Positions 33,477 through 42,545 of a stretch of 64,000 bases of DNA are shown here, one piece after another. The stretch lies in the NCBI GenBank assembly GCA_943787175.1, contig CALSLK010000004.1:1-64000 (forward strand), given 5' to 3'. Below the pieces are notes generated by a model. The model made no database searches. It was not told the DNA's origin and was given only the letters and a program-made list of their open reading frames with translations. Both the position numbers and the translations under genes were made by a program. Each line of letters starts with the position of its first letter. Within the stretch, counting starts at the first letter, position 1. This stretch comes from an uncultured Alphaproteobacteria bacterium (GTDB lineage Bacteria; Pseudomonadota; Alphaproteobacteria; SP197).

Positions 33477-34693
33477 CGTCCAAGCCACACGAGACAGGCA
33501 AGACCAAAGAGGCCGAAGATACCCATCAGAGTGAACGAGAGCCCCCAGGCAAGAACGGAACTTTGCCCGCCTGAGACGTCGAGCATGACGCCCACGATGG
33601 GCGGGCCGATGAGGGCACCACTGAATCCAATGACCGAATGAACCGCAAGGGTGGCGCCACGATGGCCTTTTGGCGCCATGGCGACAGCACCAGCCGTGAT
33701 GGCTGCTGAATCGGCCTGGATCGTCAACGCGTAGAGCAGGCACAGCGTGACCACGATCCAGATTGGCAGGGCAACGGCAAAGCCGGTAATCAGGGCGACA
33801 ACAAACGATAACACCATGGCTGCACCGATAAGCCGGACCCGCCCAAACCGGACGGCCAGTTCTGCGCCGGCCAGGCTGGAAAACACGGCAACAAACGAGA
33901 CCGTTGTGGCAACGACCGCAGCATCCACTTCGTTGGCGACACCGTGAAAGGCAAAGCTGGAAACCACAAAAGGCACCAGCCAGGAGCGCATGGCGAAGAG
34001 TTCAGCCGTGTGACCGGCATAGGCCAGGACGTAAGCCATGGTCCCCGGCGACTTCAGGACCGGACGAACATCAAGGGCGTGGCGTTGCCTGCCTTCCGGC
34101 CTTTCGGGTTGGCGCGGCAGAACCAGCAGAATCACCAGGGCAGCCGATACAACCGGGCCCAGCGCAATGACCGCAAAGACGCTCTGCCAGGACAGATACT
34201 GGAACAGGAAACCCGAGACCAGATAGGATATCCCTGCCCCCACGCTGAAAGAGGCAGTGTAGAACGCAACCGCCCTGGCATGACGTGATGTGTCCAGGCG
34301 ATCCGTCAGCACCTTGAGACCGGGCATGTAGCTTCCGGCCAGACCGGCGCCCGCCAGCGTCCGCCAGAACAGCGCCGGCCAGAAACCATCACCGGCCAGC
34401 GCCATGCCTGCCAGGCCCAGAAACGCCAGAACAAAGCCGATGAGCATGATGCCGCGGGCATCGCGGTGATCCGTCACGGTCACCAGGAAAGGCACGGCAA
34501 GAACGTATCCGCCAAACAGCATGCCCGAGAGCCATCCGGCCTGTTCGTTGGTCATGTCCCAGGCAGGCTGCAGGATCGGGAGGAGCGACCAATAGGTAGA
34601 AAAGCCCATCATAGTCGCGACCTGGATCAGGCACAGCAGCACCAGCAGAACGATGGGTCGCGCCTCGATCGAACGGGCGAGTTCCTTAAACAC
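33449..34693 (-). CDS. MFS transporter
   Basis: 414 residues with about 12 hydrophobic segments. The loop 2-3 motif (SGMLFGGYVLAVPFL, then TVTDHRDARGIML) follows the general MFS motif A pattern. The central loop is basic (PRQPERPEGRQRHALD), as usual between helices 6 and 7. The substrate is not recognisable. It is 21 nt downstream of the asmA-like gene and could be the last gene of the lpd-asmA-MFS run. The 3' end overlaps xerC. Confidence 0.85.
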   Translation of the reverse strand: MFKELARSIEARPIVLLVLLCLIQVATMMGFSTYWSLLPILQPAWDMTNEQAGWLSGMLFGGYVLAVPFLVTVTDHRDARGIMLIGFVLAFLGLAGMALAGDGFWPALFWRTLAGAGLAGSYMPGLKVLTDRLDTSRHARAVAFYTASFSVGAGISYLVSGFLFQYLSWQSVFAVIALGPVVSAALVILLVLPRQPERPEGRQRHALDVRPVLKSPGTMAYVLAYAGHTAELFAMRSWLVPFVVSSFAFHGVANEVDAAVVATTVSFVAVFSSLAGAELAVRFGRVRLIGAAMVLSFVVALITGFAVALPIWIVVTLCLLYALTIQADSAAITAGAVAMAPKGHRGATLAVHSVIGFSGALIGPPIVGVMLDVSGGQSSVLAWGLSFTLMGIFGLFGLACLVWLGRQARGCALR

Positions 34694-34714
34694 AAGAGGT
34701 GCCGTGTGATCGGT

Positions 34715-36601
34715 TTACTGGAGCAGGTCGGATTTTTCTGGCTGGTTGGCATCGGTGCAACCGGTGTCGCCGGAACCGAGATCACCCAGGGACAGGAGCA
34801 TGGCAGGCGGAAAGAGCGTCGCCCCCAGAAGCCCGCCCAGATGGAGGGCAAGCGCGCCTTCATCAGGCGTAAAGGTGGGGTGCAACAAGGTTCCCCGCAC
34901 GTGGATCGGCACAGCAAGGTTCAGCGTAACACCCTTGGAATGGGGCACGACCTTGAGGTCGACGGTTTCCTTGCCAAGATAGATTTCCCCAGAACCGGTC
35001 ACCGTGGAGTACTTGGTGTCGATCAGCATGACTGTCTGGCTGGCAACACCGGCCTTGATGTCCCAACCCAGTGCCAGGCAATAGAGATCACCACTATCGA
35101 CACCCTTGGAGAACAGGCTGCCAATGATGGTGGCAACGCCGCCAACCAGAAGATCGAGTTCATGGGCATCAAGTTTGCCGTTCTCCATGATGACGGATGC
35201 CTTGCCATCAAGCCTTCCGGCAATCGCGGCCAAGGACGCACCGGTACCGGAAACATCAAGAATCACATCGGCTTTGCCGCTGAGACGATCTGGCGCCTGC
35301 AGGGTCTTGAGCAGGTCACCCATCTCGAGGTCGTCAAACTTGAGCGATAGCGCGGCAGCCTGCGTGGCAGCATCAGCGCTTGCCTTGCCCGACACACTTG
35401 CGCCCGAGACGTTAAAACTCAGACCATCGAGCGTGAGGCTGCCGGACTGCAAAGCAACATCGGAACTAAGATCCGTGAAGGTGAGTTCCTGAGCCTTGAA
35501 CTCGCCGATCTTCAGCGTGAGTTTGAGGTCAATCAGCTTCAGCGAATCAAACGGTAGGGATGTTTCCGGGAAAACACGGTTGGCCGCTTCCACCGCATCA
35601 TCGGCCGACTTCGTGATCGCATCCAGATCCAGTTTGTCGAGACTGAGAGAGCCCGAGACAAGCGTTAACCCGCTGGTCAGATCGAGCCTGACATCTCCCT
35701 TGAGTGTGCTGGCATCAGCGGTCGCGACGAGATCCTTGAAGTGCAACGCGCCGGCGCCGCCATCAAATTTGGTGGTGAGTTTGGCGGAATCGAGATGATT
35801 GCCCAGGTCGATACCAAAGGGGGCGAGGCCATCGCTGCTCTTGAGGTCAACATCGAGAATCACCGCGAAGAACCCCTCTGAACCAGGCTCCCCCAAACCA
35901 CCATTGATCTCTACCTTGAGACCATCGGATTCAAGGGTGAGATCAGACTCGGTTGTCTTGCCTTCAATCAAAGACGCAAGGGTTTTGAGCGTACCATTCA
36001 GCGTGAACGTGGTTCCGTTGAGATCAAGGCTTCCAGAGACCTCCAGAGGATCGGAGGGGTGCTCGGCCTTGAGCTCAAGGTCGGTCACGGTGAGTGATTC
36101 TTCTCTGTCGGCTGCTTGCGAATGAAACGTGATCTGCGTGTTCTTGATCGACACCGCCTTGAAGGCAAGTTGATGTGCCTGGCTGGATGAGGCCGCATGT
36201 GACGTTGTAGATTCGAACTTCCAGTTCGCCTGACCGTCGCCTCCGGTCTCCAGCAGGATTTTGCCACCATCGAGCACCAGACGATTGACGACGATACTGC
36301 CTGTCAGCAACGGCAGCAGCTCAACCTCGACTTCCAGACTCTTGATGCTGGCCATGTCAGCCGTCTTGCTCCAGGCCGCATTGGCAATCGATACATCCTG
36401 AATCACCAATGTGGGAGTCAGGGACTTTTCGAGTGTTAGTGCGCCACCAAGTGTGACGGTGCGTCCCGTTGCGTCCTGCAGAGCAATGGCGATGTCATCG
36501 CGGTAATCATTGGGGTCAAGCTGCGAGAGGAAGCCGATGACGGCGCCCACAGCGATGACAACCACAACAGCAGCGAGCTTTACAAAGGTTCTCAGGCGCA
36601 T
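34715..36601 (-). CDS. AsmA-family membrane-anchored periplasmic protein
   Basis: 628 residues. A single N-terminal membrane anchor (about residues 5-25, LAAVVVVIAVGAVIGFL) is followed by PNDYRDDIAIALQDATGRTV, the AsmA opening. The rest is repetitive beta structure rich in L-x-L and G, as in the AsmA/TamB-like bridge proteins implicated in moving lipids to the outer membrane. The DUF490-like C-terminal region is present. 15 nt downstream of lpd. Confidence 0.88.
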   Translation of the reverse strand: MRLRTFVKLAAVVVVIAVGAVIGFLSQLDPNDYRDDIAIALQDATGRTVTLGGALTLEKSLTPTLVIQDVSIANAAWSKTADMASIKSLEVEVELLPLLTGSIVVNRLVLDGGKILLETGGDGQANWKFESTTSHAASSSQAHQLAFKAVSIKNTQITFHSQAADREESLTVTDLELKAEHPSDPLEVSGSLDLNGTTFTLNGTLKTLASLIEGKTTESDLTLESDGLKVEINGGLGEPGSEGFFAVILDVDLKSSDGLAPFGIDLGNHLDSAKLTTKFDGGAGALHFKDLVATADASTLKGDVRLDLTSGLTLVSGSLSLDKLDLDAITKSADDAVEAANRVFPETSLPFDSLKLIDLKLTLKIGEFKAQELTFTDLSSDVALQSGSLTLDGLSFNVSGASVSGKASADAATQAAALSLKFDDLEMGDLLKTLQAPDRLSGKADVILDVSGTGASLAAIAGRLDGKASVIMENGKLDAHELDLLVGGVATIIGSLFSKGVDSGDLYCLALGWDIKAGVASQTVMLIDTKYSTVTGSGEIYLGKETVDLKVVPHSKGVTLNLAVPIHVRGTLLHPTFTPDEGALALHLGGLLGATLFPPAMLLSLGDLGSGDTGCTDANQPEKSDLLQ

Positions 36602-36616
36602 GACGTGGTTCCGCGA

Positions 36617-38011
36617 TCAGAAGTGAATGGCACGTTTTGTAACTGCAAGAGCTGCTTCCTTGACCGCTTCGGAAAAGGTCGGATGAGCATGACAGGTCCG
36701 CGCGATATCTTCCGATGATGCACCAAACTCCATGGCGACGGCGGCCTCGGCGATCAGTTCGCCCGCACCGCTTCCCAGGATGTGCACGCCCAGAACGCGA
36801 TCCGTTTTAGCATCGGCAAGGATCTTCACCATGCCGCCGGTCTGGTCATAGGTTCGCGCGCGACTGTTGGCGAGCATGGGGAAGCTGCCGGAAAGGTAAT
36901 CAACGCCCTCGGCCTTGAGCTCGTCTTCGGTCTTGCCGACCGAGGCTGCCTCAGGATCCGTGTAGACCACCCCTGGAATCACGCCGTAGTTCACATGCCC
37001 GGACTGGCCAGCCAGAATTTCGGCTACGGCCATGCCTTCATCCTCGGCCTTGTGCGCCAGCATGGGCCCGCGAACGCAGTCACCCAGGGCATAGATGCCA
37101 GAGACATTGGTGGCAAAATGATCATCGATGGCAACCCTACCGCGGTCGTCCAGCGCGACGCCTGCATCTTCCAGACCCAGCGCATCCATGTATGGGCGAC
37201 GGCCAACCGAAACCAGCACGACATCACAGGCGATGGTTTCGGCATCGCCACCGGCTGCGGGCTCGAGCGTGACCTTCAGTTCTTTCTTCATCGGCTTTAC
37301 GCCGGTCACCTTGGTACCAAGCTTGAAACCAAGCCCCTGGCGTTTGAGCAGCTTCTGGAATTCCCTGGCGATCTCGCCATCCATACCCGGCGCGATACGA
37401 TCAAGATATTCCACGACCGTGACTTCGGCGCCCAGACGCTTCCAGACCGAACCCATCTCAAGGCCGATGAAACCTGCACCGATCACCAACATGCGTTTGG
37501 GTACCTCTGGCAGAGCAAGCGCGCCGGTGGACGAAACAACCCGTTCCTCATCAATGTCGATGCCTTTCAGGTCAGCAACATCCGACCCGGTCGCAATGAC
37601 GATGTTTTTGGTCGAAACCTTCTTGCCTGCGACCTCAACGGTGTTGGCATCAACAATGCGGCCTTCGCCAGGAAGATGCGTGATCTTGTTCTTCTTGAAG
37701 AGGCCCGCAATGCCCTTGGTCAGCGTATCGACGACTTTGTCCTTGCGTTTCATCATGGTCGGAAGGTCGAGCTCTACGCCCGAGACCTTCACGCCATGTT
37801 TCCCCAGGTGGCCGTTGGCCTGTTCGTAAAGTTCAGAAGACTGCAGCAGAGCCTTGGACGGGATGCAGCCGACATTGAGGCAGGTACCACCCAGGGTTTC
37901 ACGCTTTTCAACGCAAGCTGTCTTCAACCCAAGCTGCGCGCAGCGGATGGCGCAGACATATCCGCCGGGCCCCGCCCCGATAACGACAACGTCAAAATCC
38001 TGATCGGCCAT
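36617..38011 (-). CDS. lpdA: dihydrolipoyl dehydrogenase (E3)
   Basis: FAD disulfide oxidoreductase that reoxidises lipoamide in 2-oxoacid dehydrogenase complexes. 464 residues. The FAD motif is GAGPGGY at about residue 12, redox cysteines are Cys44 and Cys49 in GGTCLNVGCIPSK, the NAD site is VIGAGFIGLEMGS, and the C-terminal active His is in CHAHPTFSE. It has its own strong ribosome-binding site (AGAGGAGA). In most relatives it directly follows sucB; here lodA-lodB are interposed. Confidence 0.97.
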   Translation of the reverse strand: MADQDFDVVVIGAGPGGYVCAIRCAQLGLKTACVEKRETLGGTCLNVGCIPSKALLQSSELYEQANGHLGKHGVKVSGVELDLPTMMKRKDKVVDTLTKGIAGLFKKNKITHLPGEGRIVDANTVEVAGKKVSTKNIVIATGSDVADLKGIDIDEERVVSSTGALALPEVPKRMLVIGAGFIGLEMGSVWKRLGAEVTVVEYLDRIAPGMDGEIAREFQKLLKRQGLGFKLGTKVTGVKPMKKELKVTLEPAAGGDAETIACDVVLVSVGRRPYMDALGLEDAGVALDDRGRVAIDDHFATNVSGIYALGDCVRGPMLAHKAEDEGMAVAEILAGQSGHVNYGVIPGVVYTDPEAASVGKTEDELKAEGVDYLSGSFPMLANSRARTYDQTGGMVKILADAKTDRVLGVHILGSGAGELIAEAAVAMEFGASSEDIARTCHAHPTFSEAVKEAALAVTKRAIHF

Positions 38012-38114
38012 GCTTCATCTCCTCTGCATTAGAGCTTAACGACACAACGCGGCGGGAACGCTCCACGATTCCGCCTCGTCGCGATCTGCTCTTGTCTTTC
38101 AGTCATAGAGCATA

Positions 38115-39221
38115 TCACGGTTGCGTCGAATCCTGCGCTGCCGCCGCACTGCGACGCAGCCAGAAAGGTGCCTCTGCGAAACGCCCTTCAAGGGCGTAGA
38201 TCCGCTGCCGTGCGTCCAGGAACGCCTGCACACCGTCAGCGACACGAGCGGCATAATCAGCCAGTGGCCCATCATCCCCATCGAGCGATGCAAGGGCAGC
38301 TGTGGCACCCCGGGCGCCGGTCCACAATGCGGTCGTCATGCCATGCGAAGAAAGCGGGTCAAACGCCGCGGCAGCGTCGCCTACCGCCAGCCATGCCTTC
38401 CCCGCTGCCGGAGCGATCCAGGTTGTTGCCGCACTTGCCAGAGCCGGTGGCGCATCGATGAGAAAGCCGGCTTCAGCAATCCACCGGCCGACATGGCGCG
38501 TGCTCCCCAGCATGGACGTCAGAACAGAGGCATCACGCGTGGCATGCCGGGGCAACAGATTGGGATCGCTGAAATGGTTGAGGACGAGCCTGCCATCGGC
38601 AAGCAGAGCCGCATACCACCAGCCTTCAGCAACCGTTTCCACGAGGCTTGCCGGTGTGGGCGCAACATCAGACTGCGGGTCCTGATCGAGAAACGTGTAA
38701 AGCGCCGCCAATTGGTCGGCGCGAAACCGTGAAGAATGAAGCGAAGCGACCGTCGCGGCCCGCCCGCTGGCATCGATCAGGAAGCGGGCGGAAAAGCTCT
38801 GACCCCCAGCCTGGAGTTGCCAGAGACCATCACGCCATTGTGCCCGTTCGAGAGGTGCCGCTATCCGGCGGGCTCCCGCAGCCAGCGCGGCAAGATCGGC
38901 ATCGAACACGCTGCGGTCAAGCACAGTCCCAGCCCCTTCCAGGTGCACAACGGCGTCACGCGTGGCCAGCCGGGATTGCCCCCAGGCCGACAGCATGGTC
39001 TGGGCAGGGCGATGGCAGGAACGATCGAGCAGATGGCGCGCGCCCAGATCGTCGAGCAGCGGTCCGGCAGCCGGCGCCAGATGTTCACCAGGTCGCCCGG
39101 CAGGTGTGTCCTCCGGTGCGATCCAGAGAACGTCCGACCCGGATCGGGCCAAACTAAGACAAGCCGCAGAACCTGCAATGCCGCCACCGATGACCGCAAT
39201 CGCGGCAACATCAAAGCTCAT
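38115..39221 (-). CDS. lodB: LodB-like FAD-dependent oxidoreductase (quinone cofactor maturation)
   Basis: 368 residues. It has an N-terminal dinucleotide fold IAVIGGGIAGSAACLSLARS and a second FAD motif GDAAAAFDPLSSHGM near residue 290, the pattern of flavin-dependent monooxygenases and halogenases to which LodB belongs. In known systems LodB is required to build the cysteine tryptophylquinone in LodA. The ATG at 39221 overlaps the lodA stop (ATGA), so the products are made in coordination. It has no signal peptide and so acts in the cytoplasm. The assignment rests mainly on its pairing with lodA. Confidence 0.8.
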   Translation of the reverse strand: MSFDVAAIAVIGGGIAGSAACLSLARSGSDVLWIAPEDTPAGRPGEHLAPAAGPLLDDLGARHLLDRSCHRPAQTMLSAWGQSRLATRDAVVHLEGAGTVLDRSVFDADLAALAAGARRIAAPLERAQWRDGLWQLQAGGQSFSARFLIDASGRAATVASLHSSRFRADQLAALYTFLDQDPQSDVAPTPASLVETVAEGWWYAALLADGRLVLNHFSDPNLLPRHATRDASVLTSMLGSTRHVGRWIAEAGFLIDAPPALASAATTWIAPAAGKAWLAVGDAAAAFDPLSSHGMTTALWTGARGATAALASLDGDDGPLADYAARVADGVQAFLDARQRIYALEGRFAEAPFWLRRSAAAAQDSTQP

Positions 39222-41248
39222 TTGGGCAGGAGACCGTGTTCATCCGACCAATCGAACCGCATTTCCATGGTGTCAGCACGGCCAACCTCGACGAACAGTT
39301 CGTCGGGGATGCCGTCTGGTCGACCGGCATCGTCGGGACCGGGGCGACGCACCACGAAGCCCATGCGTTCCCACAGGGCAATCATGTTGGTGATACCGTC
39401 CCAGTAGCTTCCGCTGGCGTGATAGCCGATGCCCGAAACCCCGCGCGACCAGGCAACCCTGCCGCCAAGGAAACGCTGGCGTTCATGAGCAGGAAGGTCG
39501 GAACGCATGACCTGCTTATAATATGCCTCTGGCAACACATCGACGGGCAGGTGTGCAGGCCACCAAACGGCGGTAGGGAAATCCTCCTGCATGAGAACCT
39601 GCTGACAACTGAAGACATCGCATTGCCAGGGCAGGCCCATCCAGCGGGTGAGATCACCGGCCATCTGCGGCCCGACAGGGGGTGGGACATCGCCATCGCC
39701 TTCAAAGGCCTTTGCCGGCGTGAGCAGACGCCCGACATTCTGAAGCAGTCCGGGCCTTGTGCCGTGAGCGATCCGGAACGGTTCGCTGCTGCTGTCACCG
39801 TTGCGCGCATAAAGTTCTGCCAGGCGCAGGTAATAGGAAAGTTCGACACCGGGGTGGAAGGCCCCGCCCGAGCAGGGCTCCAGCGCAGCCTCGGTGAGTG
39901 CCATGGGCTGGCGTTCCACCGGCAGATCCTCAAGCCGGACAACAGCATTGGCTGTGTCATCCTCAAGATCGTTGACGAAATCTCCAGCGGCCCAGGCACG
40001 CAGGTGTTCGTATTGCCGCGTGGGGAAGCGGAACCACTGCAACGGACTGCCGCTGTAGTTGACGCCGTCTCCCATCATGTAGGGAAGCTTGGCTGCCCCT
40101 GTGACATAGGCATCGGGCGCGTCGTCATAGGGATCGCGGAACATCGCAAAGACCTTCTCGCGGAAGGCGCGGTTTTCCTCCGACGGATCAGCAAGTCGCG
40201 CGATATGGGCAGGATCGGAAAAGTCTCCGGCATCAAGCCAGCCCACACGCAATTGCGCGGCTTCGGTGAGCTAGGTCATGAGACCAAGTCGATGGAACGT
40301 TGGATAGATATGACTGCGGAACGACAGTGGCCCTTCAGGATCGGTCTCCCAACCTTCTTTTTGGTTGAGGTCTGCGATGAGGTCAAAAAGAGTGGTGATC
40401 GAAGGAATGCCAGGCGCAAAATTGGGGCCCACGCAGGCAACCCAGGAGGGCTCGGCTTCCAGTTCCCTACCATCGGCCAGCGTGACCATGGCGTTGACCG
40501 GGCCATCGCACCAGTCATCGAACCAGGCGTCGTTGTCGGCAAAACTCGTGATCCCCGCACCGGTCGGCGAGGACGAAATGCCATCGGCCGGCATGACCAG
40601 CAGACGGCCGGCGTCATCAGTGCGCAACTCGCCCAGCGCCACATCCACCGTGTCCCAGAAACGGCCGGTGAACCCGAGCGAGGCATCACCGCCACCAGCG
40701 TTGACCGACGTTCCTGAAATCTCGCGCTCGCCACCTTCGATCAGCAACATGCGCTCGCGCACGTCATCATCAACAAAGAACTGATTGCGTAACTGTCCCG
40801 GCAGACCCGGCGCAAGTTCGCCGTTATCGAGTGGATTGTTGAAGCCGTACCAGGCTGCTTTGGTGTTGGCCAAACGGACGCGCCAGCTGATCTCGGCCCC
40901 GGCATCCTGGACCTCACCGATAACCCGGTCCTGATCATCGAAGGCACAGACCCGGAACCGCTGGGCCTGTTTCTTGATCTTCAGGTTGCCGTCCTTGAAG
41001 TCGCCATCCTCCGGCTGGGGCGCCAGGCCCGGCACTTCAGGGGCATGGAACCACTTGGCTGAGCCGCCGACCCTGCTGATACCGATGGCCGGATAGATGC
41101 GTACCCGGGCAACGGCCGCACCGACAGGGGCAGGCTCTGCGCTGGCTGAAGCAACCGCAGGGCGGGGCATGAGCGGAAACCCGGAAAGCAGGGAACCTGC
41201 TGCGGCACCGGCCAGAAAATCGCGCCGGGTCGGCTTCGGATTGGCCAT
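39218..41248 (-). CDS. lodA: LodA/GoxA-like CTQ amino-acid oxidase, Tat signal, interrupted by one in-frame TAG
   Basis: One reading frame of 677 codons is split only by a TAG at 40271-40273; the sequence resumes in the same frame (LTEAAQLRVGW). The N-terminus has a twin-arginine signal (TRRDFLAGAAAG, then a hydrophobic stretch to about residue 36). Family blocks are IYPAIGISRVGGS, DGDFKDGNLKIKKQAQRFR, NTKAAWYGF and ELRTDDAGRLLV. Asp544 and Cys548 (PWQCDVFSC) match the Asp-x3-Cys of LodA, whose Cys516 is cross-linked to Trp581; candidate partner Trps here are Trp600 and Trp616. Expected products are an aldehyde or keto acid, NH3 and H2O2. The substrate is unknown. The start is 2 nt after sucB. 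Confidence 0.82.
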
Positions 41249-41250
41249 GA

Positions 41251-42513
41251 TCAGATTTCCAGCAGCAACCGCTGGGGATCCTCAATGGCGTCTTTCAGTC
41301 GGACCAGGAACGTCACGGCCTCGCGACCATCGATGATGCGGTGATCGTAGCTGAGTGCCAGATACATCATGGGGCGGATGACAACCTCGCCATCGACGGC
41401 GATCGGTCGTTCCTGGATCTTGTGCATGCCCAGAATGCCCGATTGCGGCGGATTCAGAATGGGCGTGGACATGAGTGAACCAAAGATGCCGCCATTCGAG
41501 ATCGTGAAGGTGCCACCGGTCAGGTCGTTGGGCGAGAGTTTGCCGTCACGTGCCTTGACGCCAAGGGCTCCGATGTTCTTCTCGATCTCGGCAAAGGACA
41601 GTTTGTCGGCATCACGCAGCACCGGAACCACAAGGCCCGAGGGCGAACTGACAGCCACACCGATATGGTAATAGTGCTTGTAGATGATCTCATCACCGGC
41701 AATCTCGCCGTTGACCGCCGGGATGTCCTGGAGCGCCTGAATGGCGGCGCGCACAAAGAACGACATGAAGCCCAGACGCACGCCATGTTTCTTCTCGAAA
41801 CGCTCCTGGTACTGTTTGCGCGCGGCCATGACCGCGGTCATGTCGACCTCGTTGAAGGTCGTGAGCATCGCTGCGGTGTCTTGTGCTGCCTTGAGGCGTT
41901 CGGCAACACGCTTGCGCAGACGCGTCATCTTCACACGTTCCTCGCGGCCCTCCGGGTCTGGCGCGGTGGGCGCAACGGCAACCCGTTCGCGCGGCGCAGG
42001 CGCTTCGGCCGCAGCTGCAGCAGGTCTCGGCGCTTCTTCCTTGGCACCACCTTCCAAGTGGGCCTGAACGTCGGCCTTGGTCAGGCGGCCATCCTTGCCC
42101 GTACCTGCAATGGCAGAGGCATCGAGGTTGTTTTCATCGACCATCTTGCGCACGGCAGGTGAAAGCGGCAGATCGCTCTTTGCCTCGGCAGCCGGCGCAG
42201 GCGCGGGTGTTTCTTCCTTGGGCGCCGGTGCAGATTCTTCCTCCTGTGCGGGAGCGGCCGTTGCTGCTGGGGCGTCGCCTTCTTCGACCTTGCCCAGGAT
42301 CGTGCCGACCTCGACATCGCTGCCTTCGTCGAACATGACATCGGAAAGCACACCCGATGCCGGGGCGTAGACTTCCATCGTCACCTTGTCGGTTTCGAGC
42401 TCGACGAGCGGTTCATCACGCGTGACAGCATCGCCCTTTTTCTTGAACCAGGTCGCAACCGTGGCCTCCGAAACGGACTCGCCAAGCTGGGGCACCTTGA
42501 TTTCGATTGCCAT
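41251..42513 (-). CDS. sucB: 2-oxoglutarate dehydrogenase E2 (dihydrolipoyl succinyltransferase)
   Basis: 420 residues. The lipoyl domain covers residues 1-77 with the lipoylated Lys43 in ETDKVTMEV. An Ala/Pro/Glu linker (about 80-115) is followed by a peripheral-subunit-binding domain ([14 protein letters not shown]) and the catalytic domain, with DHRIIDG near the C-terminus. [13 protein letters not shown] at 42513 is the true start; an open frame upstream is not part of the protein. It follows sucA by 32 nt and is followed by lodA after 2 nt. Confidence 0.97.
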   Translation of the reverse strand: MAIEIKVPQLGESVSEATVATWFKKKGDAVTRDEPLVELETDKVTMEVYAPASGVLSDVMFDEGSDVEVGTILGKVEEGDAPAATAAPAQEEESAPAPKEETPAPAPAAEAKSDLPLSPAVRKMVDENNLDASAIAGTGKDGRLTKADVQAHLEGGAKEEAPRPAAAAAEAPAPRERVAVAPTAPDPEGREERVKMTRLRKRVAERLKAAQDTAAMLTTFNEVDMTAVMAARKQYQERFEKKHGVRLGFMSFFVRAAIQALQDIPAVNGEIAGDEIIYKHYYHIGVAVSSPSGLVVPVLRDADKLSFAEIEKNIGALGVKARDGKLSPNDLTGGTFTISNGGIFGSLMSTPILNPPQSGILGMHKIQERPIAVDGEVVIRPMMYLALSYDHRIIDGREAVTFLVRLKDAIEDPQRLLLEI

Positions 42514-42545
42514 CGTGTTGTTCCGTCCTGTGGTTGTCGTGCGCT

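Noticed and set aside
40271-40273. TAG in lodA as a recoded (for example pyrrolysine) codon
   Set aside because: No recoding machinery or structural element is visible, TAG is used as an ordinary stop elsewhere in the window (rpmA, rppH), and a TGG-to-TAG change is simpler.
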